Shown here: positions 45,997 through 54,894 of the stretch, piece by piece
Position numbering within the stretch: the first letter of the stretch is position 1
Layout: each line of letters begins with the position of its first letter
Source of the DNA: Mycobacterium palustre
GTDB lineage: Bacteria; Actinomycetota; Actinomycetes; Mycobacteriales; Mycobacteriaceae
Reading direction: 5' to 3'
Length of the DNA stretch: 64,000 nucleotides
Assembly (NCBI RefSeq): GCF_002101785.1
Contig: NZ_LQPJ01000098.1
Span: 62,001 to 126,000 of the forward strand
The notes under the pieces: generated by a model
Told to the model about the DNA's origin: nothing
Seen by the model: the letters and a program-made list of their open reading frames with translations, nothing else
The model's database searches: none
Made by a program: the position numbers and the translations under genes

Positions 45997-46428
45997 TCAG
46001 GACGAGGGTGCCTCTTTGATCTGTATCTGGTCGGTTTGGGCGTATCCGGCCGGGTGCCCGCACGCCGGAATGATGTAGGTGTGTTGAGCCGTGCCGGCAA
46101 GGGAATTCGGGTCCCACGTCAGATGGGTGTTGCTGGCGTATTGAATGTAGGAGCCGTCCGCGCAATTGACGTTGCTCAGCGTGTCCATCACCCATTGGCC
46201 GTCGACCAGCCGCGCCTGGCCGCCCCCGGCGCCGGCTTTGATGTAGATGCATCCATCACCGCAGGGACTGACGGTCCAGTTGGTGGTGAACGTCGCGCCG
46301 GCGGGGGTTGTCGCGGTCTCGACGTAACTGCCGTTCATCGTCGTAGCGTCCGCACGCGCCGTGCCGGAAGTGGCCACGGCCAGGCCGGCGACCACGGCGG
46401 TTGCGGCGAAGCCCCGTGCGATGGCCAT
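45997..46428 (-). CDS. Small secreted protein with Cys pairs
   Basis: 143 residues from ATG 46428. A signal peptide MAIARGFAATAVVAGLAVAT ends at a likely ARA cleavage site near residue 27. The mature ~115-residue domain begins DATTMNGSYVETATTPAG and has four Cys (SPCGDGC, VNCADG, IPACGH) that could form two disulfides. Similar short exported proteins are common in mycobacteria; no function known. An ATG six codons upstream (46446) is possible, but GGAAAGGAACG is better spaced for 46428. Confidence 0.83.
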   Translation of the reverse strand: MAIARGFAATAVVAGLAVATSGTARADATTMNGSYVETATTPAGATFTTNWTVSPCGDGCIYIKAGAGGGQARLVDGQWVMDTLSNVNCADGSYIQYASNTHLTWDPNSLAGTAQHTYIIPACGHPAGYAQTDQIQIKEAPSS

Positions 46429-46476
46429 GCTCTCGTTCCTTTCCACGAGGTTCAGTGGTGATGGTCTATCACAGGT

Positions 46477-47931
46477 TCACGTTCGCGGCGATTCGAAATT
46501 TTCCGCCGGCGGCAACGACAGGGGCCGGACGTAGCCGCCGATGAGGGTGCGGTGCCACCAGGCCCGCTCGCGTCGCAGCTCGGCCCAGGTGGTGAACCGG
46601 TACTCATACAGCTGCGCGCGCACATACCGGGGCGGGGAATCCGGAAAAGGGTTGTGCCGCAACAGGCGCAGCGTGGGCGGGTCGTTGCGCAGCAGCCGCC
46701 GCAGCAGCGGGGTCAGCCACGCCTGCGCGTAGCCCGGCGAGATGGCGGCGAACCACATCAGCCAGTCCAGCCGCAGGTGATACGGCGCCCATTGCCGCGG
46801 CAGCCGGCGCACGTCGCCGGGCTTGCCCTTGAATCCGTATTCCTGCCACGCCGTCTGCGGGGTGAGTCGCTTTTCGTCGGTGCCCTCGATCACCACCTCC
46901 TGGCGCACGCGGCCGATGCTTCCGAACGCACCGTAGGTGTTCACGAGGTGGAATGGGTTGAAGGACATGTTCATTCGCTGGCGCGACGACAGCATGTTGC
47001 GCACCGGCCAGTAGCTCATGAACAGCACCGCCGCGGCGAACGCGATCACCAGCCCGGCGAACCACGGCGGCGGCGCCGGCCACGCCGGCTGCCCCGAAAG
47101 CCCGGTCAGCGTCGCGATCGACGCGTCGTCGACGGCGCTGAACGCCAGGACGATCGTCACCCAGTTCAGCCAGGCGAAGTTGCCCGAGGCCACCAGCCAC
47201 AGCTGGGTCACCACGACGACGCCGGCGGCGGCGCTCGCGATCGGCTGCGGCGCGAACAACCCGAACGGCACCACCAGCTGGGCGAAATGATTGCCCGCGA
47301 CCTCGACGCGGTGCAGCGGCCGGGGCAGATGATGGAAGAACCAGCTCAGCGGGCCCGGCATCGGCTGGGTCTCGTGGTGGTAGTACAGGCAGGTCAAATC
47401 GCGCCAGCAGGGGTCGCCGCGCATCTTGATCAGCCCGGCGCCGAACTCGACGCGGAACAGCAGCAGCCGCGCCATCCACAGCGTCAGCAGCGGCGGCGCC
47501 ACCGTGTCGTTGCCGAGGAAGATCATCAGGAAACCGGCCTCCAGCAGCAGCGACTCCCAGCCGAACCCGTACCAGACCTGCCCGACGTTGACGATCGAAA
47601 GGTAGAGCGCCCACAGCGTCAGCCACATCAGCATGGCGGCCCACAGCGGCACCAGGTCGGCGGCGCCGGCGACGAGGGCCGCCGACACCGCCGCGCCCAG
47701 CCAGGCGACGCCCGCGAACAGGCGGTCGGAATAGCGAAGATGAAACAGGCTCGGCGTCCGCCAAAACGACTGCCTGGCCAAAAACCGTGGCACCGGCAGC
47801 ATTCCGTGCTCGCCGATGAGCGCCCGGAACTGCAAAGCGGCGGCCGCGAACGCGATCGCATAGATGGCCGCGACGCCGCGCTCCATCACCAGCCTGCCCA
47901 GCCAGTATCCGGGTGCCGAAAACCATGCCAT
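46477..47931 (-). CDS. Lipase maturation factor-like membrane protein (Rv0235c orthologue)
   Basis: 484 residues with about eight membrane segments. The LMF1 family block is LLLFRVEFGAGLIKMRGDPCW followed by TCLYYHHETQPMPGPLSWFF, and NPFHLVNTYGAFGSIGRVRQE is a second conserved region (~345-365). Animal LMF1 helps lipases fold in the ER; the bacterial role is unknown. The gene is next to aftD and a secreted protein, so a role in folding or modifying exported proteins is a guess. The M. tuberculosis protein has 482 aa. Confidence 0.92.
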   Translation of the reverse strand: MAWFSAPGYWLGRLVMERGVAAIYAIAFAAAALQFRALIGEHGMLPVPRFLARQSFWRTPSLFHLRYSDRLFAGVAWLGAAVSAALVAGAADLVPLWAAMLMWLTLWALYLSIVNVGQVWYGFGWESLLLEAGFLMIFLGNDTVAPPLLTLWMARLLLFRVEFGAGLIKMRGDPCWRDLTCLYYHHETQPMPGPLSWFFHHLPRPLHRVEVAGNHFAQLVVPFGLFAPQPIASAAAGVVVVTQLWLVASGNFAWLNWVTIVLAFSAVDDASIATLTGLSGQPAWPAPPPWFAGLVIAFAAAVLFMSYWPVRNMLSSRQRMNMSFNPFHLVNTYGAFGSIGRVRQEVVIEGTDEKRLTPQTAWQEYGFKGKPGDVRRLPRQWAPYHLRLDWLMWFAAISPGYAQAWLTPLLRRLLRNDPPTLRLLRHNPFPDSPPRYVRAQLYEYRFTTWAELRRERAWWHRTLIGGYVRPLSLPPAENFESPRT

Positions 47932-48017
47932 GGCCGTAACTCCTCGGGCGGGGCGAAGACACCGAGCCGTGTATCCAAGTCAAGCAGCCGGAAAACCGGT
48001 AGCCAACACCTTAAAAG

Positions 48018-51000
48018 TCATTCGGCGGAGGGCGGGCGTCTGCCGCCGGGCACGATTACGACCGACGCGGCCAGCGCCGCGAGCGAAATCAGCGCCAGCA
48101 GTTGCACATTCGCCGAGTGGCCGGCGTAACCGTCGACCGACCGCCACGGATGCCGGGACAGCGCCGCGCCGGCCAGGATCAGCCCGCCCGCGCTCAGCGC
48201 GACGGTCGCGCCGTCGCGCCAAGGCCGATGGCGCAACGAGTAGCGCAGGCCCAGCGCGGCGCCGACGACGGCCAGCCCCACCGGGCCCGCGATCACCACC
48301 GCGGCCGCCAGCGCCGCGACCGCCGCCCAGGCCCCGGAGGGCCACGGCTGCGCGGGCGGGTCGTCGGCGCGGCGGCGCCGGGTGCGCCAGAACGCCAGCA
48401 GCGCCAGCAGCGGCAGCAGCGCCAGCCCGACGGCCAGGCCCGCGCGGTACAGCGAATTCGAGGAGAAAGTCAGCGTGATGGTGCCGGGGTCGCCCGCCGG
48501 CACCACCCAGCCCTGCTGCCAGCCGTTGACGGCCACCGGCGTCAGCCGGGTCCCGTCGCCGGTGCGCGCCACCCAGCCCGGGTTGATGCTTTCCGGGATG
48601 ACCAGCAGCCGCGGCGTGGCGGAGGCGGGGGCCCGCACCTCGCGCCGGCTCGGGCCCCAGGCCCCGGCGTCGGCGGGAACCGGCCGGGCGCCGGGGGATC
48701 CGGCGGCGCCGGCGGTCCACAGCTGGGCGCCGTCCACGACGAACTGGGCGCCGGGGCTGATCAGCAGCTCCTGCTGGCCGGCGGGCAGCGCGATCGGGTC
48801 GCGCTCGCAGGGAAGGGCGGCCACCGGTCCGCCGTCGAGCAGGGCGCCCGCGGTGGTGTGGATCGAGGTGTGCACGAACCGCCCCGCGACGGCGATGACC
48901 GGCCCCTGGCCGCAGCCGACGGTGACCTCGCGGGACCGGTTGCCGGCGGCGTCCGCGGGGGCGATCGGGCCGCCGTCGCCGCCCAGCACCGCCACCTCGG
49001 CCAGCCCGGGCGGCTTGAGCTGGTCGAACCCCAGGGCGGTGCGGTCGATGACGTCTTCCCAGTCGAGCAAGCTGATGCTGACGGTGTCGGTCACCCGGGG
49101 GTGCAGCGACAGGGTCTGCGGTTGGCCGGGCTTGAGCTCCCGGACCTGAGGGCCGTCGCCCAGGTCGACGGCCACCATGGTCGGCTGCGCCGGCAGCTCC
49201 GAGCGGCTGGGCACCAGGCGCAGCCCGGCCACCTCGGCGGGGCGCGGCAGGGTCACGGTCAGCGTGGGCGGCGACTTGTGTTGCACCACCCGCTGCGGGG
49301 CCGTCCACGCGGTGGCCGGGTCGCCGTCGGTGGCCGCATAGGCCGAGCCGAGAACGTCCACCACGTCCGAATCCCCTTGGGCCCGGGCGGTATTGGGGGC
49401 GGCGATCAGGTCGGCCAGCTTCGGGCCCTGGCGCGGGCGCACCCACAGCATCGGGGTCACCGACACCGGGGCCGCGACGGTCAGCGTGCGGCTGAAGTTC
49501 ACCGGCTCCTCGGGCGCGAGCGCCATCGACGCCGCGCAGCGCACGCCGTCGGGGCCCTGGGCGCAGCCGGGCCTCCCGAGCAGTTCGGAGCCGAGGTCCC
49601 AGCCCGCGATCGCCGCGCCCGGCGGCGGCCCGGGCACCCGCACGGTGTGCCGAAGGGTCACCGGGTGGGCGAACCCGGACGCGTCGTACTGGGTGATCGA
49701 CAGGTCGGTGATGCCGAACTGCACACCGGCCGACCCGTCGTCGGTGCCGGCGGCGGTGACGCGCACCCAGGGGGTTTCGCCGTACGGCAGCGCGGCGGTG
49801 AGCGGCTTGCCCGGTTCGTCGAACCGCAGCGTGGTGCTTCCGGTGGCGGTCTCGATCAGGATGCGGCGGACCTGGGCGCCGACGGCGGTCGCGCTGGGGG
49901 TCAGCGTGATGGCGCCGTTGGCCACGGGATGGTCGAAATCGATCCGCAGCCATTGGCCCACGGCGGCCTGCAACGCGTTGGACACCCAGGCGGTGGCCGA
50001 GTCGCCGTCGATGGCGGCGGCGGGGTTCGTCGCCGGCGCCACGTCGGGCATCGCCGTGGAATCCGACGACGAACTCGACGCGGTGATCCGCCCGCCGGTC
50101 CAGGCGCCGAACACGGGGTCGGCGCCGGGGACCGGATAGTCGGGCACCCGGTTGTAGGTGTGCCGGGCGTCGTCGGGCGCCCGGACCGCCGACGAGTGCT
50201 GGTCGACCCGGCCGTAGTCGGTCTCCCGCGCCGCCGGGGTGTCGGTGACGGTCACCCCGGAGTCCAGGGGCAGGCCCGCCGCGCGCGCGTCCTGGGTCAG
50301 CAGCACCGGTCCAAGCGGCGGCTGGCCCAGCAGCCGGCGCCGCTCGTCAAGGCGCAGCAGCGCCTCCGGGCCGCCGTCGACGCGGGCCAGCCGGTCGGCG
50401 TCGACGAGATAGGGCGCGCCCGGATCGCCCGGATCGCCCGGCGCGGCGACGCGATAGATCTCCACTGCGGGGTAGCGCGGGCGCAGCCCGCTGTCGGCGA
50501 CGAAGCCCGCCAGCGTCCCGGGGCCCACCGGCGCGCCGAACTGCGCCACCTTCTGCAGCCCCGGCGAGCCGTCGACGGCGCGGTGCACCAGGATGGGCCG
50601 CGCCGATCGCGAGTTCTCCGGGTCCAGGTCGTTGCGCAGCACCACGTACGAAATCCCTTGGCGGGCAAGGGTATCGGCCAGGCCAGCCGACGGGCGCCCC
50701 GCGGCGAGCAGGCGCTGCACCGAATCCAGCGCCCGGATGGTCTGCGGGGGGGTCAACGGGATGGAGTCGCGCACCCCCCACGGGCTGTCGCCGAGCACCT
50801 GCAGCGGCTCGTCGTGGCTGGTCCCCCAGACCTGGGTGGCGAACGGCGCGCCGGGCACCACCAGGACCCGGCCGGGTACCGGGGTGCCCTTGTTGTGCTC
50901 GCTGAGCCAGTCGGCGGCCTGGTGCCAGTACCAAGGGATCGCCGCGAACGTGCCCGGCGGGGCGAGCCGGCCCGTCCAGGCCAGCGAGGTGCTGACCAGC

Positions 51001-52289
51001 AGCGCCGTCAGCACCACCACCGCCACCGCCACCCGCTTGTCACGCTCGGGGTGGGCGAACGCCCGCAGCCACACCGGCGGCGGCGCGCTGCCCGGCCCCC
51101 AAGAGGGAAGGGGGATCCGGCCCAGCAGCTGCGCGACGCCCAACACCAGCGGGAGCCGGATCACCGACCCGAGCTTGTGCACGTTGCGCAGCGGCGCGCC
51201 GGCGGCATCCAGGAACGCCTGCACCTCGTGGGCGAAGGGCGAGCCCAGGCCGCCGCTGTAGCCGGCCGCCATCAACACGATCCCGACCAACAGCATCGTG
51301 ACCAGCCGGCCCCGCGCCGGCATCCCGGGGCCGGCCAGTCCGGCCAGCCCGGCGGCCGCGACCAGGCAGGTGGCCAGCACGGCCGCCGAGCCGGTCACCA
51401 GCGGCGCGCCGGCGGTCGCCGTCGGCGCGACGAACGGCGTCCAGGCGTCGGTGCCGCGCAGGATCTCGGTGAGCGACGACCACTGGGTCGTCACACCGGA
51501 GGATTCGATGAAGTCCAAAAATGGGGGGCTGACGCCGCGCAGCAGGGCCAGCGCCACCACCCACCACAGCACCGCCAGCGTCAGCGACAGCGCCCACCAC
51601 GCCGTGTAGCGCCACCACAACCGGTTCGGCCGGTGGCAGGCCCACCAGATCACCGCGGGCAGGCACCCGGCCAGCGTCGCGATGGCGTTCACCGCGCCCA
51701 TCAGGGCCACGGCCACCCCGGCCTGGGCCGCCAGCGCCCGCACCGACCGGGTGCCGGCGCCGCGCAGGGCCAGGATCGTCGGCAGCAACACCCACGGCGC
51801 CAGCATCATCGGCAGCGTTTCCGACGAAATCGACCCCAGCGTGGTCAGCACCCGCGGCGCCAGGGCGAACGCCGCCGCGCCGATCACACGCGACGCCGGG
51901 CTGCCGATGCCCAGCGCCTCGGCGACGCGCAGCACCCCCCAAAAGCCCACCGTCAGCAGCAGCGCCCACCACAGCCGCTGGGTGACCCACCCGGGCACGC
52001 CCAGCAGGTGGCCGACCAGAAAGAAGGTGCCGTGCGGGAACAGGTAGCCGTAGGCCTGGTTCTGCGCCTGCCCGAACGGCAGCTCGCTGTTCCACAGGTT
52101 GGTCGCGCGGGCCAGGAAGCGCAGGGGGTTGGCGGTGAGGTCGAGCTTGGTGTCGGGGGAGACCCGCCCGGGCGACTGCGCGAACGTCAGCAGCAGCGCC
52201 AGCGCGCCGACCAACACCAGCCACCGGCGCGACGCGGCCGGCGGTGTCAGGGACGTCGCCGCGGGCTCTAGCCGCCCGGGCCCCGCCAC
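48018..52289 (-). CDS. aftD: Arabinofuranosyltransferase AftD
   Basis: 1423 residues (1400 in M. tuberculosis). GT-C integral membrane enzyme that adds arabinofuranose from decaprenyl-phosphoarabinose to arabinogalactan and lipoarabinomannan. The N-terminal ~430 residues hold about eleven helices, starting with a GTG at 52289. Early loop residues TKLDLTANPLRF fit the GT-C acceptor/donor loop. The long periplasmic part contains beta-rich carbohydrate-binding-like segments (for example STAMPDVAPATNPAAAIDGD, a discoidin-like pattern), and four helices end the protein. A 54-bp tandem repeat lies directly before the start. Confidence 0.97.
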   Translation of the reverse strand: MAGPGRLEPAATSLTPPAASRRWLVLVGALALLLTFAQSPGRVSPDTKLDLTANPLRFLARATNLWNSELPFGQAQNQAYGYLFPHGTFFLVGHLLGVPGWVTQRLWWALLLTVGFWGVLRVAEALGIGSPASRVIGAAAFALAPRVLTTLGSISSETLPMMLAPWVLLPTILALRGAGTRSVRALAAQAGVAVALMGAVNAIATLAGCLPAVIWWACHRPNRLWWRYTAWWALSLTLAVLWWVVALALLRGVSPPFLDFIESSGVTTQWSSLTEILRGTDAWTPFVAPTATAGAPLVTGSAAVLATCLVAAAGLAGLAGPGMPARGRLVTMLLVGIVLMAAGYSGGLGSPFAHEVQAFLDAAGAPLRNVHKLGSVIRLPLVLGVAQLLGRIPLPSWGPGSAPPPVWLRAFAHPERDKRVAVAVVVLTALLVSTSLAWTGRLAPPGTFAAIPWYWHQAADWLSEHNKGTPVPGRVLVVPGAPFATQVWGTSHDEPLQVLGDSPWGVRDSIPLTPPQTIRALDSVQRLLAAGRPSAGLADTLARQGISYVVLRNDLDPENSRSARPILVHRAVDGSPGLQKVAQFGAPVGPGTLAGFVADSGLRPRYPAVEIYRVAAPGDPGDPGAPYLVDADRLARVDGGPEALLRLDERRRLLGQPPLGPVLLTQDARAAGLPLDSGVTVTDTPAARETDYGRVDQHSSAVRAPDDARHTYNRVPDYPVPGADPVFGAWTGGRITASSSSSDSTAMPDVAPATNPAAAIDGDSATAWVSNALQAAVGQWLRIDFDHPVANGAITLTPSATAVGAQVRRILIETATGSTTLRFDEPGKPLTAALPYGETPWVRVTAAGTDDGSAGVQFGITDLSITQYDASGFAHPVTLRHTVRVPGPPPGAAIAGWDLGSELLGRPGCAQGPDGVRCAASMALAPEEPVNFSRTLTVAAPVSVTPMLWVRPRQGPKLADLIAAPNTARAQGDSDVVDVLGSAYAATDGDPATAWTAPQRVVQHKSPPTLTVTLPRPAEVAGLRLVPSRSELPAQPTMVAVDLGDGPQVRELKPGQPQTLSLHPRVTDTVSISLLDWEDVIDRTALGFDQLKPPGLAEVAVLGGDGGPIAPADAAGNRSREVTVGCGQGPVIAVAGRFVHTSIHTTAGALLDGGPVAALPCERDPIALPAGQQELLISPGAQFVVDGAQLWTAGAAGSPGARPVPADAGAWGPSRREVRAPASATPRLLVIPESINPGWVARTGDGTRLTPVAVNGWQQGWVVPAGDPGTITLTFSSNSLYRAGLAVGLALLPLLALLAFWRTRRRRADDPPAQPWPSGAWAAVAALAAAVVIAGPVGLAVVGAALGLRYSLRHRPWRDGATVALSAGGLILAGAALSRHPWRSVDGYAGHSANVQLLALISLAALAASVVIVPGGRRPPSAE

Positions 52290-52396
52290 GCCGGGAGTCG
52301 ACGGCGGCGACCCGCTGCGCCCGGCTTCGCCGCGCTTGCGATCGCCGGGAGTCGACGGCGGCGACCCGCTGCGCCCGGCTTCGCCGCGCTTGCGAT
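52289..52396. repeat. Perfect 54-bp tandem duplication between aftD and the Rv0236A homologue
   Basis: Two identical 54-bp units, 52289-52342 and 52343-52396, followed by a CGCCG stub. Each contains GGAGTCGACGGCGGCGACCC and CGCCGCGCTTGCGATCGCC; GCGATCGC is palindromic. The array fills the whole gap between the small-protein stop (52402) and the aftD start, so copy number changes the operon spacing. It resembles mycobacterial interspersed VNTR elements but is not the MIRU type at 33901. Confidence 0.9.
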
Positions 52397-52401
52397 CGCC
52401 G

Positions 52402-52575
52402 CTAGCTACGGTTTCCGTACTCCACCCGGTTGAGCACTGACGACTGCGGATCGCCCCCGGGGAGTGGCGGCTTCGTGTCCTGTTGCACCATCAAGGTGAT
52501 CCCGAAGATCGCGGCCGCCCCCAGCAATAGGCCAACCACCACGCTCGCGGCGGCGGGCGCAATGATCCGGTTCAA
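52402..52575 (-). CDS. Small exported/membrane protein, DUF2613-like (Rv0236A orthologue)
   Basis: 57 residues from a TTG start at 52575, chosen because AAGGAG is spaced correctly and the length equals Rv0236A. A single hydrophobic segment (IIAPAAASVVVGLLLGAAAI, then FGITLMVQQ) is followed by a short tail ending NRVEYGNRS. It is probably a membrane-anchored or secreted small protein. Located directly upstream of aftD on the same strand and likely co-transcribed. Confidence 0.88.
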   Translation of the reverse strand: MNRIIAPAAASVVVGLLLGAAAIFGITLMVQQDTKPPLPGGDPQSSVLNRVEYGNRS

Positions 52576-52665
52576 CGTGGCTCCTTGCGGGCTATTCGGG
52601 CTGTGCGGTCGCGACTTCCAACCTAGCGTCAACCTAGCAGAAGCGCCGTCGCGGGCCCGGACGGC

Positions 52666-52857
52666 TCAGAGATGCAAACAGTGCCCGTGAAAGCAGCGGT
52701 CGCCGTAGCCCACCAGGCGCGGCCCCGGCGGGGGTGCGGTCGCCGGCGCCGGCGCCACGACGTGGTCTTGGCAGGCCAGCGTGATCCCGACGGTCGCCGC
52801 GGCGCCGATCGACAAACCCGCCGCGATGCTGGCCGCGGCCAGGGTAAACCCGGTCAT
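52666..52857 (-). CDS. Second DUF2613-like small membrane protein
   Basis: 63 residues from ATG 52857 with GGGAGGAG upstream: MTGFTLAAASIAAGLSIGAA then TVGITLACQD. It aligns with the Rv0236A homologue through the pattern AAAS-x3-GL-x2-GAAA-x2-GITL-x2-Q. The tail is different and carries Cys and His (GDRCFHGHCLHL), a possible metal or disulfide site. It lies 90 bp upstream of its paralogue on the same strand and diverges from lpqI (122 bp). I do not recall this copy in M. tuberculosis. Confidence 0.8.
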   Translation of the reverse strand: MTGFTLAAASIAAGLSIGAAATVGITLACQDHVVAPAPATAPPPGPRLVGYGDRCFHGHCLHL

Positions 52858-52979
52858 GGCTGGCTCCTCCCTGCCAGGCAAAGGGGTGCCCCGGCCCCTT
52901 GCTGGCCCCCTCACTGGCACGGTACCGCCGACGCCCCCTGCGGCCCGGGACGAAACGCCCGCCATGACAACATGACCGG

Positions 52980-54113
52980 ATGACATTGCCCCGCACCCTG
53001 GCCGTGCTCGCCGCCGCAACCGCGTTGCTGGCCGGCTGCGGCCACCATGCCGCACACCCGGCCGCGTCGTCGTCGAACAAGCCCGCCGCTGTTCCGGCGC
53101 CGATGTGCGGCGACCCGACCACGCTGCCGCCGCGCGACAAACTGGCGCAGCTGCTGATGGTGGGTGTGAGGAACGGGGACGAGGCCCGGGCCGTCGTCAA
53201 CGACCACCACGTCGGCGGGATCATCATCGGCGGCTGGACGGACCTGTCGATCTTCAAGGGCCCGCTGACCGATGTCGCCCGCAGCGCGGGGCCGCTCCCG
53301 CTGGCGGTCGGGGTCGACGAGGAGGGCGGCCGCGTGTCCCGGTTGAAGTCGCTGATCGGGACGGCCCCGTCGGCTCGGGAGCTGGCACAGACCCAGACGC
53401 CCCAGCAGGTCCACGACTTGGAGGCCGACCGCGGCAAGAAGATGCGCGAGCTGGGCATCACCATCGACTTCGCCCCGGTGGTCGACGTCACCGATGCCCC
53501 GGACGGCGTCATCGGTGACCGCTCGTTCAGCGCCGATCCCAACACGGTCACCGCCTACGCCGGAGCCTACGCGCAGGGCCTGCGCGACGCCGGCCTGCTG
53601 CCGGTGCTCAAGCACTTCCCCGGCCACGGGCACGGCTCAGGCGACTCGCACAAGGGCGGGGTCGTCACGCCGCCGCTAAGCCAGCTGCAGACCGACGACC
53701 TGGTGCCTTACCGGACACTACTGACCCAGCTCCCGGTCGCCGTCATGGTCGGTCACCTGCAGGTTCCGGGCTTGACCCCCGACGACTTACCGGCCAGCCT
53801 GAGCCGCGAGGCCGTGCAATTGCTGCGCGACGGCACCGGTTACGGCGCCCCGCCCTTCAGCGGCCCGGTGTTCAGCGACGATCTGTCCAGCATGGCCGCG
53901 ATCTCCGATCGTTACGGCGTGTCCGACGCCGTACTGCGCACCCTGCAGGCGGGTACCGACGTCGCGCTGTGGGTCAGCACCGAAGAGGTGCCCGCCGTCC
54001 TGGACCGGTTGCAAAAAGCGGTGGCATCCGGCGAATTGACGACACAGCGGGTCGACGAATCGCTGGCACGGGTGGCCGCGATGAAGGGCCGGAACGCCGC
54101 TTGTGGACACTAA
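52980..54113 (+). CDS. lpqI: Lipoprotein LpqI, family 3 glycoside hydrolase (beta-N-acetylglucosaminidase)
   Basis: 377 residues. Signal peptide and lipobox TALLAGC place the lipidated Cys at about residue 20. The GH3 NagZ-type core has VGVDEEGGRVSRL, DFAPVVDV, and LKHFPGHGHGSGDSHKG with the catalytic His/Asp dyad (~215-231); the nucleophile Asp is in VFSDDLSSMAAI. It removes N-acetylglucosamine in muropeptide recycling at the cell surface. Followed by tetR 66 bp downstream. Confidence 0.94.
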   Translation: MTLPRTLAVLAAATALLAGCGHHAAHPAASSSNKPAAVPAPMCGDPTTLPPRDKLAQLLMVGVRNGDEARAVVNDHHVGGIIIGGWTDLSIFKGPLTDVARSAGPLPLAVGVDEEGGRVSRLKSLIGTAPSARELAQTQTPQQVHDLEADRGKKMRELGITIDFAPVVDVTDAPDGVIGDRSFSADPNTVTAYAGAYAQGLRDAGLLPVLKHFPGHGHGSGDSHKGGVVTPPLSQLQTDDLVPYRTLLTQLPVAVMVGHLQVPGLTPDDLPASLSREAVQLLRDGTGYGAPPFSGPVFSDDLSSMAAISDRYGVSDAVLRTLQAGTDVALWVSTEEVPAVLDRLQKAVASGELTTQRVDESLARVAAMKGRNAACGH

Positions 54114-54179
54114 GGCGCCGCCTCCTCGTTACGCTGGAGTCGGATAACGGTGCCCGACAGGGCTTGAAAGGGCGAAGCG

Positions 54180-54800
54180 ATGGCCGGTGGTACCAAGCGG
54201 CTACCCCGCGCCGTCCGCGAACAGCAGATGCTGGACGCCGCGGTGCAGATGTTTTCGGTCAACGGCTACCACGAGACCTCGATGGATGCCATCGCCGCCG
54301 CGGCGCAGATCTCCAAGCCGATGCTCTACCTGTACTACGGCTCCAAGGAGGACCTGTTCGGGGCCTGCCTGAACCGGGAGTTGGGCCGGTTCATCGACGC
54401 GGTGCGCGCCGACATCAACTTTTCGCAGAGCCCAAAGGACTTGCTGCGCAACGCGATCGGGTCATTTCTGCGCTACATCGACGCCAACCGCGCGTCGTGG
54501 ATCGTGATGTACACCCAGGCCATCAGCTCGCAGGCGTTCGCGCACACCGTGCGCGAGGGCCGCGAGCAGATCATCGAGCTGGTGGCCGGGCTGGTGCGCA
54601 CCGGCAGCCGCCATCCGCGGCCCGACGCCGAGCAGCAGATGATGGCGGTGGCGCTGGTGGGTGCGGGCGAGGCGATCGCCAACCGGCTGTCCACGGGCGA
54701 CGTCGACGTCGACGATGCGGCCGAGCTGATGATCGAGTTGTTCTGGCACGGCCTCCGCGGCACCCCGGAGGACCGGGAAGCCGCCTCACAAGCCGGATAA
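54180..54800 (+). CDS. TetR-family regulator (Rv0238 orthologue)
   Basis: 206 residues. Helix-turn-helix residues ~28-57 include TSMDAIAAAAQISKPMLYLY. The C-terminal domain is the common TetR ligand fold. A TACGCT -10-like box (54128-54133) and AAAGGGCG before the ATG suggest its own promoter. In M. tuberculosis vapBC24 (Rv0239-Rv0240) follows; here the next gene is htdX after 94 bp, so that toxin-antitoxin pair is absent. Confidence 0.92.
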   Translation: MAGGTKRLPRAVREQQMLDAAVQMFSVNGYHETSMDAIAAAAQISKPMLYLYYGSKEDLFGACLNRELGRFIDAVRADINFSQSPKDLLRNAIGSFLRYIDANRASWIVMYTQAISSQAFAHTVREGREQIIELVAGLVRTGSRHPRPDAEQQMMAVALVGAGEAIANRLSTGDVDVDDAAELMIELFWHGLRGTPEDREAASQAG

Positions 54801-54894
54801 GCCGGCCAGACCTACCTTCGTCAAGGCGGCCGAACCGCCCCGCCGCGACAACCTCGAGTTCTTGTGCGCCGTGGCCGGCGGCGGGGCGCAAGGG

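Noticed and set aside
48102..52271. A 1389-codon open frame on the + strand opposite aftD
   Set aside because: Antisense shadow caused by high GC at third codon positions; Arg/Gly/Pro/Gln-rich with no family motif, while the minus strand encodes clear AftD.
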